Origin: Myxocyprinus asiaticus
Taxonomy: Eukaryota > Chordata > Actinopteri > Cypriniformes > Catostomidae
Direction of reading: 5' to 3'
DNA: 64,000 nucleotides
Assembly: GCF_019703515.2 (NCBI RefSeq)
Contig: NC_059382.1
Span: forward strand, 17,285,001 to 17,349,000
Part shown: piece after piece, positions 1-38,200 of the stretch
Layout: each line of letters starts with the position of its first letter
Numbering within the stretch: position 1 is the stretch's first letter
Program-made: the position numbers and the translations under genes
The notes under the pieces: generated by a model
Database searches by the model: none
The model's input: the letters and a program-made list of their open reading frames with translations, nothing else
Told to the model about the DNA's origin: nothing

Positions 1-1714
1 CAGTCTCAAAGATTAAAGTCCTCTGGATATTTGCCGCACACATGTTTTACTGTAGTGTAAAGTTGAAACAAGATCTCGGACGACTGGAGATTTGACATGC
101 TGACAAAAATAAAGAAAACCTGACAGTTGGTGGAACTTCAATCCTCATAAGACTACTCTGCTCTCAGTTATCTTATTAAAACGGCACTGCTAGATTCTTT
201 GTTCTCATTACACAACAAAGAGCTGTGGAGTGTGTTCAGCATCCATGCTTTGCTTGTTAATGACTCCGTTTAGAAAAATTGAGTTCAGAGGATTAAAACG
301 TGGCAAAACAGAGATGTAGAGGTGACCTTGTGGAACTGATGATGCTGATGGGTAGACCATGCTGTGCTGTTGTGTTAGTCTGATTGGGTAGTGCTGTACT
401 GATATGAACCTCCTTTAGCCTGACTAGAATATCTGTGTTATCAGGCTCGTTTTCTGTACGTTTTTATTTCCTCCTGCTGAACCTGCATATCTCTGCTCAC
501 GACAGATGTGCAAAACGGCATATTTTCATTATCAATTAGTCAGTTAATTAAAAAAGGACACGTTTAAACCACAAACAAGCTGGATTTAATTTTCAGGGGT
601 ATTTTTTACATTTATGAGGACAGATTTTTTTCTTAATAATTTGAAACATAAACTATCTCATCCGTTTATGTCAAATACTTTAATTTAATAAATGTTATAT
701 TAATTTTTGTCCTAAGCCCCATTTAATTAAAAAAAAAAAAAAAATAATAATTTATTTCGATTTCAAGTCTGATAGTAAATGTTCCGAAAATGTATTGCTG
801 AAGGTGTTGAATTTGTTATAAATGTGATTCTTTGATGGCTGAATGACTCAACCCATTAGGTGTAATAGGCGACCGTCTTGGGTGGCATCTCATGGGGAAA
901 ACCAATATACCGAGTCAGTTTCTGTACATGTCGAACAAACTGCACCTCATCTGGTTCTGGTACTCTGATCTCATGTTGTGCCGCCCTCCCCAAAGTATTG
1001 GTTGCGGGGGCAAACACTTTCCCCTACAATATTTCATCAATCATGTCGTGTGTCCCGTATTTTTGGAGGGCTGTGACGCCCAATGTGGGAATGAATCACT
1101 TGAGTCAGTTCTTTTTTTTTTAATAAATTGATCAAACAAATTAGCAAAATGGTCTGAATTGATTTGTGATTCAGTTGGAAGCAGTTTCTCGCTCCATAAA
1201 CAAGTAGCGGGTTACTTTATTACACTGAGAGCAAACTGAGCGCAGGATGATGTTTTTACCTATAATTCAATAAAGCTGAACCTGCAGAGGCATCCTATTT
1301 TTTGCGTTCTCATACCCCAGAGAATCTAAAGATGAGTTGGTCTACCCTGTGTGTGCCCTTGTCCTTGAGTCAGAGGCTTTCATATCCTGAGTCTCTGAGC
1401 AATTCTGTTCATACCCACACACATGTATTACACTGCCATCCAGCCACCTCTCACATCAGTATTTTTGTCCGCTCACACACTAACACACATCCACACTGCT
1501 CATGGCTTACTAATACACTCCTCTGCAGGGTGGGAGCGCTATTCACAAGCACGGGAGTAGTTACTGTGGATATGGCGCGTAACATGCTGAGCTGCAGCAC
1601 TCTTCGTCCTGTGAACTGAGAGATTCTAACAGAATGCTAAAAATATAGGGCAGGATAACAGCTCACAGCATCATCCTCTGCACACTGATTATGACCTGAT
1701 GCACTCAAGGGCAT

Positions 1715-2990
1715 TTAGGGTGTTTTCACTCTTAGTTCGTTTGAGCATTCCAAGCGCTCTCAGAGCAGTATAACGTGTATATGTGAACAAACCAAGTGGT
1801 CTCGGACCCCCCTAAAAGGACCCAAAAGCAAAGAGGTTCGTTTGTGGGTACTTTTGTGGTTTGATTGATTAGCGGGATGTGAAAGCGCAGAGGTACCAGT
1901 CTGCTTTGCATTTTATGACATAAGTACCTCGTGGCTTGCCATGCATAGCTGCATTACATACTTCATATTCCAGTCACAATTTACTGTACACATATGGGAA
2001 TTTTATGCAAATATAGAGATACCATGATTACTATGACATGTTTTTGTGTCTCATTGTGTTCTTGTATTATTTGAGCACCTAAAATGAATGGATCATCCGC
2101 ATTCAGCACCACTTTATAGTGCTCTGCTGGGCATACTGTCTACTGAGGTTCACACCAAACTCCCATGAATACACAAGTGAGGATTCTTATAGTTTCACTT
2201 TAATTTTATTTGCGCAATGGCAAATGTTCTTGGCTCTTACAATGTAAATGACATGCAGGAGGAGATGCTTGCTTTCTCCATTACACTCGAGATGATAGAT
2301 AATATTTTCAAATGCACATAATTTCAAATGTTTCCTTCATGCGAAATAAGGGCTTGTAGGTTTTATCGGAGAGCCTTAACATAACGTGAGAGAGTGAAGA
2401 ATTTAGGACAGAAATACAGTATGCATTATTACTGTTGCGTAATGTAATATAATTGGCGGTGTTGTCTGGGTTTCATAAATTATGTAACATATAAGAAATT
2501 ACTTTTTATGTAATTCTATCCCTGTGCAATAATTTTTAATGCAAAATTCAATTTATTTTAAAGTCTTAAAAGTAATCAAATAGCCCCATTTAATTTTATG
2601 ATTTCAAGTTAATTATCAATCAATTACTACTTAAGGTGTAGGCCTATCTGTAATAAGCATATGTACACCTTAAGAATATGACCATTTGTATGACAATTGC
2701 TTATCATAATAATCACAATTATTTATGAAAACGTATTGTCAGCCAAATTTCATAATCGTGACAGCCCTAGCTGCAATGGGGTCTGAGTTCTTAAGGAGCT
2801 GTGGTGTGAACATCAAGAGGTCTGAGACCACATTAATGTGAAGGACCAAAAAAGATACTGGGTCCTCTTAAGTCCACTTACATTGTGAACACCAAAAGCA
2901 CTGAGGTCATTTGCAGCTGGTTCCTTTTCTGGTTCACTTTAACAGAACTGGGTTTGGTTAACTTAAAACGTACTATAACCACCCTTACAC
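1715..2990. repeat. Degenerate dispersed repeat, probably a non-autonomous DNA transposon
   Basis: The two ends share GA-rich phrases around 'gtgaaca', 'ggtctgagacc' and 'ccaaaag' (1780-1850 and 2790-2950) and enclose AT-rich sequence. The phrase 'cgtgacagccctag' at 2757-2770 is typical of repeat ends. I do not see clean terminal repeats or a target duplication, so the borders are rough. Confidence 0.3.
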
Positions 2991-3107
2991 ATTCTGTGAA
3001 GTCCACATGAGCTGTTGGGGTTCCATTATGTGATATTTGCTCCTCTTTGTAAAGTCCACATTGGTGCTTTGTGAAGGCTTTATTATTGTAGGTAATCCTT
3101 TTGAGTA

Positions 3108-3121
3108 GTTACCATGGAAAC
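3108..3121. promoter_or_regulatory. RFX-type X-box GTTACCATGGAAAC
   Basis: This imperfect palindrome fits the RFX consensus of two half sites separated by AT (GTTACC-AT-GGAAAC). It lies in METTL16 intron 1. Function is unproven. Confidence 0.4.
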
Positions 3122-4718
3122 CATTAGTGACATCCATATTCATATTTAATGCCCAAGGTCACATTTTCAAGATTAATAGACTAGATAGAACACTATTAAT
3201 TATGGCTAATGTGTTAATAAATTATAAAGATAAAGAGGTATATTGGATTTTTTTCATGAATGGCGGTCACATTCTTGTGTTGCTTAGTTATTATTCATTA
3301 CTTCAGATGGAATAAAGAAAGGAGGACAATGTTAAAGGTTGTGTTCAGATTTGTACATGTTCTTCCAATATTTTCTCTGGCCCTGCAACAAAAATGATAC
3401 ATTTTATTTTTAGCAGCATTTTGTAGCAACATATTTTGTTGTTAATGTACTTTTCATTTTATTATTTAAAAATACTACAAATACAAATTACATTTTTAAT
3501 TTGCAATAATAGCTGAAAAATATGCAGTTATGCAACTTACTAAAAGCTATAAATTCATTAAAACATTTGTTAAATGTTGGCATTTGGTACAGAACATTTT
3601 ATGTCATTATTACAGTCTATCACCAATTGTTCTCGCAATTTCAGCAAAAATACATTTTCAACACATCTATGTTAGCCAGCTAAATAACGTTACCTTTGTT
3701 TGCATCAGTAGAATTCACAACATCAATTGCCAGTAAGTCACAGGAAACCAAATGTTCAAGTTAGCAAGGTATAAACAACTGGTATGTGATCAGTGAACAT
3801 ACTGTGTAGATACTGTATGATACTGTATAGTGAGAACACATCACTGACCCAAAAGGGCGAGGGACAATTCATTCGGGCCGTCCTTAATAGTGAGCCCTGT
3901 GCCTCAAATGTAATGTCACAATTATCAGGCTTTTTCCAGGGTGAAGCATTACCTCTCTCGCCTGGTTATGCAAACATGTCCATTCCAGCCCATTATACCC
4001 ATTATTTAGAGAGCACATGCTCTCCCTAATATCAAAAAGCTTTTTATGATGGAGGGCTCTTATGCTTAGGGTTGGGTGCAGGTGTTTTTAAGGGCTCTGC
4101 AAAATAGCATTTCACACACCATGGCTCCATTCCACAGCATTATAGCGGAGTGGCTCACATGCACATTTTGCTTCCCTTCAGAGGTGCCAGACATGGTCTG
4201 CAGCATGGAGCGTTTAATTACATCTATAGAGGTGTGAACGTACGAAGACACCCTAATTACACCCATCTCACCTGATTCGCTTTTTTTAACCACAGAAACA
4301 TGACTTTGCAGCAGCAGAATGCGATAAAGAAATAGTTCACTCAAATTATTTATATATATATAAAAAACATTTCCTTTTGTGTTTCACAGATAAGAGAAAA
4401 TTGAAAGGGTTTAGAACAACATGAAGGTCAAAGATGGCAGAATTTTGGCATAAACTATCCCTTTAATGTTACATTGAGGATTTAGAGGAGGAGAATTCTT
4501 GGCGTTGATAATGAAGGCATCCTTTCCATTAATAAACCTTTGCGAACCAGCGGCAGCTGGTGCTTCATTGTGTTTCTCAGCATGGACTTTTTTTTTTATG
4601 ACTAGCACTAATGAATTGAGCCGAGGGTATGTGGTGTGTTTATGTCTATTAGCTGACCCCTCCCTCCCATTCTCTATTAACTCCAGCAAACCTCATCAAA
4701 ACCTTGTCTATCTCACAG

Positions 4719-32129
<27,411 letters not shown>

Positions 32130-32320
32130 GGCTTAAGCTTTGCTTTCCCCTTCCAACACAGATTTACCACAGTCCACCCATGCTGTGAGTCAAAGAACTG
32201 GTCAAGCTGCTAATTTGACAAAACTACACACAACCAGATGTTTTATTAGCCAAGGTATGATCAGCCAATTTTGAACAGTTTGAATACATTTGTAATAAAC
32301 ATGTTTTAAATATGTCAGCT
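32130..32320 (+). terminator. mettl16: METTL16 3' UTR with poly(A) signal AATAAA
   Basis: A canonical AATAAA lies at 32294-32299, 165 bp after the stop, followed by a T-rich, TG-containing stretch. This suggests a short 3' UTR of roughly 190 nt. Alternative distal sites cannot be excluded. Confidence 0.7.
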
Positions 32321-33439
32321 GTTAAGTGTCGTTTTGACTTATGCTTGGTAATTTGCCTAATCAGTCATATGTACAGTCAATAGAATAGAAAGGCAAGAAA
32401 GAATATAAAGCAGCATTTCTTAAAGGATTTATAAAATTGCATAACCTGACTGCCACTCCGTCAAAGAATTAATTCAGCTTTCTTAGATATTTTTGCATTT
32501 AAAAAAAAATTAGATTTGCATGCAAACCAAACTTAGTTTTACATAAGAGGCAATAGCTGCCTGCTTTAACAAATCTAGCATAAAGTTTATCCCTATTGAC
32601 TCCTTGGAGAAAATAATATTTGGATAGTCGTTGTTTTTCTGCATTTCCATTCCCTGGAATGCCTTTGTTTTTTTCACAGGAAGTTGGAGTACAAATGTCC
32701 TGAGTTAAGCAGGGCTTCATAACAGGAAGGCGGCAGTAACAGTCAGTGCGGGGGACCACGAGCAGATAATGTGTGCAGGGAGTCACGTGAAGTTTTCTCT
32801 GTAAACAGGCTCCTACTGTAATTGCACTGGGGCTGTGTCTAAGTTAAACCAGGACTTTATTCAGCATTTGCAATGCATGTAAGAGTCAGATGAAGGTATG
32901 GGGATTGAGCAGGTTTATGAGTGTTTGCATGCCCCTTGCTTTGACCTTTTTACGTGATTAAAAGTAAATGATGAATGACTTGATGTGCATGGTATTCAAC
33001 AAGGTAGAGGATTTGGATCTTGCTGTTGCTCCAATCAGAAAGTAAACAAAAGATTTTCCCAGAAGACACTAACAAAACACATTTGCAGTAGTTGTTTTAA
33101 TTTTCTTCCCTTTTAAATGAAATTGTATATTGTATTGTTTAGATGTAGCTATTTAAAAGTAATATATGATACATTGATGAGAAATTGCATATTCCATATA
33201 TTGCTATATTCTCAATTCAGATTTTCGATGGTGGGTGGCATATCTATGGGTGGGACTTCCTGTCAACCCACAACAGCTAGAATAGCCCACTACAATGTTA
33301 AAGTAAAATAATAAAAATGCACATTAAACCTGTTATACCTTAGCTGTAGTCAATTATTAATAATAATCGTTGATCTGACAAGTTAGCATAACTTTAATTT
33401 CTAAATCTGAAAAAATGTTGTTACATTTCTTCAATAACT

Positions 33440-33645
33440 TGTGGCAGTGGTTGGTCATTTGACATAACTGTTTCAAAGTTTTGGTCAATATTCACTTGCA
33501 TTGTATGGACCAACAGAGCTGAGATATTCTACTAAAAATAATTTGTGTTCTGCAGAAGAAAGTAAGTCATACACATCTGGGATGGCATAAGGGTGAGTAA
33601 ATGATGAGAGAATTTTCATTTTTGGGTGAACTATCAATTAATATT
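33440..33645 (-). repeat. 'Gatagttcac' dispersed repeat, inverted partner of 37484-37690
   Basis: Reads AGAGCTGAGATATTCT and GTGAGTAAATGATGAGAGAA, then TTTTGGGTGAACTATC. The complement appears at 37484-37610 (AATAGTTCACC, ATTCTCTCATCATTTACTCA, CTCAGCTCTGTAGG). Confidence 0.75.
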
Positions 33646-33892
33646 CACGGACATTTCAAGGTGTTCTCATTATAATTGGCCTACTTATACTCAGCTGGGG
33701 GCTCTCTGAAACCTTTGTTTGTTTGCAATATAGAGTACATTTATAGATTTTCCTTTCCCCGTGTGTTGAAATATCAGTATTGCATTTCAACATTCATAAT
33801 TTCCTGTCCTCTCTTGCACCATTTTCCTTTATCTCTGTTCCTCTCAGTCCTCTTCAAGACTCCCCACTGTCCTGCAGTACACTGCCTCACAG

Positions 33893-33906
33893 GTTTCCAT
33901 GGAGAC
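33893..33906. promoter_or_regulatory. X-box-like palindrome GTTTCCATGGAGAC
   Basis: Two RFX-type half sites separated by AT, about 1.26 kb upstream of the MNT ATG. Confidence 0.35.
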
Positions 33907-34539
33907 AGTCACATGACTCTTTTATTCAGTCAGTGCATGCATCATGGCAGCAAGGGGGAGAGATTCTGGGGTATTTTGTTTGGATCTCCAATGAAATGGG
34001 AAAGCATCTCACAGAGTGTGGTTGTTTATTGCTCAGACTGAGAGGGAAAATATATTTATGAAAGGAAATATATCCATATATAATTACATATCTGTGTTAA
34101 ATTCCATTTCTCCTCGAGTTTTGAACTCAACATAAAGATATTTAAGTTTATCAACATTTAAAATGCAGCAAAGCTATTAAAGCCTCAGACTATCATTACT
34201 CTCTTCAAATAATCTTTCACAAAATGTACAATTATTACTGTAGATCCGAGTTCTGTCTTGCAGTGGGCATTCTTATATACAAGTTGGAAATGTGAATAGA
34301 AGAAAAGGGTTGGTTGAATATTTTTCTTTGATTGGCTAATCCCCATATTATATTTTAATGTACATTGTTTTTGGATTTGTATGCCACAGAAAATATGTAA
34401 AGTGTTTTGAATCCTTGTAAATCATGGTGACAATGCGCTTTAATATTGCTGTGGCTTGCTTCTGAGTCACTGTTCTGTTTGAACAATGACTGGATCACAA
34501 ACAGCAGCTCGGGTCGATCAGCAGGTTGGGTTATCGTTT

Positions 34540-35157
34540 TGAGTTGGCGTGCTATACGCGCGGAGTGACACGCGTGAGAAGATACAGTGCCTTGTGTTTC
34601 TGCTTTCCTATTGGCTGCTCTAATCTAATGTTTTATTAATCAAACAGAGGCGTGGCTTATGCGGCAGCATTGCGCAAAACCTGGATGTGGCATTTACAGG
34701 TTAAACCTTCCGACCAGGCGTTTTTAACAAACACATGAACCGTGATGTTAGACGATTTTCCGTTACTAGTATATTTAGCATTTTATCGTAATTCGTCGAA
34801 TACCTACGAATTTTAACAACAAGCCACATCCATGTTTTCAAAATACCGTTGTGTGTGGGCGGGGTTCTCAGGCAGGGGCGGGGCCTAACTGTCTGTACAA
34901 TGGGTTCCATATGTTGACTGAATACCAAAACCCGCCATCTTGTTGTGACTCCTTTACGTGCGTGCAAGAGTGACTTCAAGGGGGATCCAGTCACGTTTTT
35001 CCTTTATTTTAATTATTATTATTATTATTTATTATTATTATTATTATTTTATAGGCGAGAAGGTGGGATCCTGACAGACGCTTTTAAATCTGGCAAGTTT
35101 GTCTTTTTAATTAATTTCAGCCATCGCTTCTGGACTATAGTGTGAAACGAAACGGAG
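34540..35157 (+). promoter_or_regulatory. mnt: Probable MNT promoter and 5' leader
   Basis: This block precedes the MNT ATG and is richer in CpG than the surroundings. It has two GC boxes (34857-34864 and 34875-34883, GGGGCGGGG), an inverted CCAAT box (ATTGG at 34610-34614) and CGCG clusters near 34557-34575. No convincing TATA box was seen. An ATT-rich run occupies about 35012-35050. The transcription start is not determined. Confidence 0.55.
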
Positions 35158-35230
35158 ATGAGTATCGAGACGTTATTAGAGGCGGCGAAGTTTTTGGAAT
35201 TGCAAGCCCAGCAACAACAGAAAGCACGTG
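35158..35230 (+). CDS. mnt: MNT coding exon 1 (SIN3-interaction domain)
   Basis: ATG at 35158 opens MSIETLLEAAKFLELQAQQQ, which matches the MNT amino terminus. The donor is gtaaga after phase 1. The short amphipathic helix is the SIN3 PAH2-binding motif. The last six exon bases form a perfect E-box, CACGTG, at 35225-35230. Confidence 0.95.
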
Positions 35231-38200
35231 GTAAGAAATTGGAACGATTATGGGACTATGGGGGCACAAACCTCCACGATTGATAGAGAGTGACTTGTCA
35301 ACATTAATCAAAGTAGTTCTTAAATGTACAAGCCAGTTAATATGAGACAATGTTGCAGGGAATGCCATCAGAGCCTCTTGATATCATGAATCGGTGTGAA
35401 AAGTGGCATTAAATGTATTCTTATTTAAACTGATCAGTGCACATAGCAAAACTACAGGGGTACATTTGTATGCCCATTTGATAGTGCGCTAACTGTTGTT
35501 TTCAGGATAGTGATTTTACACGCAACTGTGCGTGTTAATGCAAAGAATGTTTATTTATCTACTTTGACTAGTGGGGTTATGCATGATTAAACTCTTAAGT
35601 GCAGATTGCAAGGGGGCTCGATGTAGGAAAACGTACCTGCTTGCTTGCAAGGGCGGTGGCTTACAAGTACGTGCGCGAGTGCCAGTTGCGCTTTACATAA
35701 TGACCTAACAGGACTGGAGTATCACATTACGCCGTTCAGTCATTCTTTTTGTGGGGATGAATGAATACGAGGCTTTATTTAACTCTAATAAAGTGAGGGG
35801 TTTGTACGGTTTATTTATTTCGGATACGCTCTATTGACTATTGTTTTCTCTCCCGCGCTGCATGCTTCCACGACGAATCTTTCTCGAGCGCTTCGGTGAC
35901 GTGTCCGCCTTAACCACGCCCCATCGAGCACCCCGGTGACGCATCTGTCTTAACCACGCCTTCTTGTAAGCTCCGCGTGGACGAATTCCGCCCCTTTTCC
36001 TCCTAGGCTTACAACCAGAGAAAAAGTAGGACAGTAACCCCCTGCTTGCATTTACAAAATGTACTGCAGTTATATAACACACCTCTGCAACAAACACTGC
36101 TCTTGCTATAAAACTGTGGAGAAATTTCCTTGACAAGTTCGTTGCAGGTTTCTGGTTCAACATCTAATGATGAAAAATGTCTGTTAATCATGTTAAATTA
36201 TGGGATTATTTAGTAATAAATATTTTACTACTGTTTCAATTTATGGAAATCTTCACAATAGTTTCACTTTTTTATTTTTCCATTACAGCTGATTTTGTAA
36301 TTCTACTCAGCATGTGACTCTTTAAAAGCATTCAGCCAGCAATTTGTTATACTGGACTGTAAAGTGCACCAGCTTTCAATGCATAGTAACTTCCTGTGCA
36401 CAGTTACCTTTTGCTCTCTATAAGTATACAAAAACACTTTGGACAGTCAGGTGTTGTCCAAAGGCATTATGTAAAGCAACACCTGACACGCCAATGTTGT
36501 AGGTTACATGTGGAAAATGCTTTTTTTTTTCTTTTTCTTTTTTTTTAGAAAAGCATAAACCCTCTGTAAAGCCTCTTTTCCTCGTTGGATGCAATCTGCA
36601 TTCAAGGCAATGGCATAGCCAAGGGCGGGATTAGAACCAGGCCCACCTAGAATATTAGAGATTACTTCAAATATATGTAAAAAAAAAAAAAAAATAGTTT
36701 AAAAAATGCATAAATTCTGATTTCTGAAAGTGTGAAAGAACTGTTTGAATGTGCCGCTTCTCTGTTGTTAAGGAAGATTTTGTAAAAATAAATTTGGATG
36801 AAAACTTGGCACATCCATTTTTATTGAGGCCCACCTAAATGTAATTTCCTGGCTATGCCATTGATTCAAGGAAAAGTGAAACTTCTGTGACTGATTAGAA
36901 AGATATACTTTTTATCCCTGATTTTCCAGTATTATATTGAGATTTCATTTGTGCAATGAGTGCATTCTGGATTTAATGTTTAATTATACATGTTAATCCA
37001 GCCCTGATGTTAATCTAAACACAATGGGTGTGTTTAGAGGGATTGAACAGTCACATTTCACTCATGTTGTCTTGAAAGACTTGCTGTTCCTTGTGTATTC
37101 TGGTAATCGTTTGTTGTTTGATTCCATAGTAACTAGGCATCCACCACACACAGCACTGGGCTTTTCAGATGCAGAACATTTGCACTGTTCAACTATCATA
37201 GTGGTGCTTGGTTGGAGGGAGGGATTGCTTACTGTGATTGGCTGAAATTAAGTTAAAAGAAGGCAGAGCACTTTCACCCCCCCCCCCCCCCTTTTGTTGA
37301 CAATAAAAATGCGACTCTTAAAAGTCTTATCCTCTAAGTGCACATGTTTTGATTGCCTGGCTTTCCATCCTAATGCGATTCATGGCATTCCATGCACACA
37401 CAAACACATGCTCATGTGCTTCTTAGTCTGTATTTTATCTAGGCCACTTCATACACGTGACCTTTTACTACCTGAGGTGTTAAAGGAATAGTTCACCTGA
37501 GAATTAAAATTCTCTCATCATTTACTCACTCTCGTGCCATCCTAGATGTTTATAACTTAAAAAACATATATATATCTCAGCTCTGTAGGTAAATACAATG
37601 CAAGTCATCAGGGTCCAAAACTTTGAAGCTCCAAAGAGCACATAAAGCCAGCATAACAGTAATCCATGTTACCTGAGCATAGCAATTACTATAAGGGTAT
37701 GTGAGAAACAGATCAATATTTCAAACTTTAATGATTTCCTGTGCACATCAACAAGAGGGTCGAGTTCACATGGCTTCTCACGTCACGTAAAGCCCAAAGT
37801 ATACTTCGGTCGGACGCGAACGCAAATTTCGTCATCAGCAGGTGCTTGAGCACTGAACGCGTTCAAACAGATTTTTATAACAGAATGCTCATGCATCTTG
37901 AATTATTTGCATTAATTAGTGGATCCACAAGGATGCAACACTCACCGTTTAGCCCTTGCTTTTACAAAGAAGCGCTAGATGTAATCGTCTGTAAACAACA
38001 GGAGACAAAGCTAGAAACAATGACCATGGATGTGCACGTCAAAAGCACTTGTGTGAGGAAGTCAGGAGATGCCTGCATTTGTATAACTCCAGTCTGAAGG
38101 AATATAAAGACATCTTTATGGGTCTAAACTCTGGAAAAGTAATAGTTCAGTATCTCATAGCAGTCGTAGCATCCATGTGTCACCCGCCTTTGTATGCACG

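Larger units (their letters stand above)
1..4718. other. METTL16 first-intron sequence (3' part), no coding exon
   Basis: There are no splice-bounded open frames and no match to the missing METTL16 first coding exon. It holds an A-run at 729-743, a CA-rich stretch near 1410-1500, a probable decayed DNA-transposon fragment (1715-2990), an X-box motif at 3108 and a short piece of the 'gttcac' repeat near 4330-4460. The part from 4130 to 4680 has several TAATTA-type motifs but nothing firm. Confidence 0.7.
32321..34539. other. METTL16-MNT intergenic region
   Basis: No gene seen. It contains a dispersed repeat at 33440-33645 and an X-box-like palindrome at 33893. The block 33790-34000 is G+C-richer and may be regulatory. 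Confidence 0.7.

Noticed and set aside
1302..1619. 105-codon open frame on the + strand
   Set aside because: Low-complexity His/Ser-rich translation from CA-rich DNA, no domain, no splice context; chance frame in intron.
35831..36163. 110-codon minus-strand frame upstream of MNT exon 2
   Set aside because: Arg/Gly-rich translation of the CpG-rich tandem duplication; no recognisable domain.
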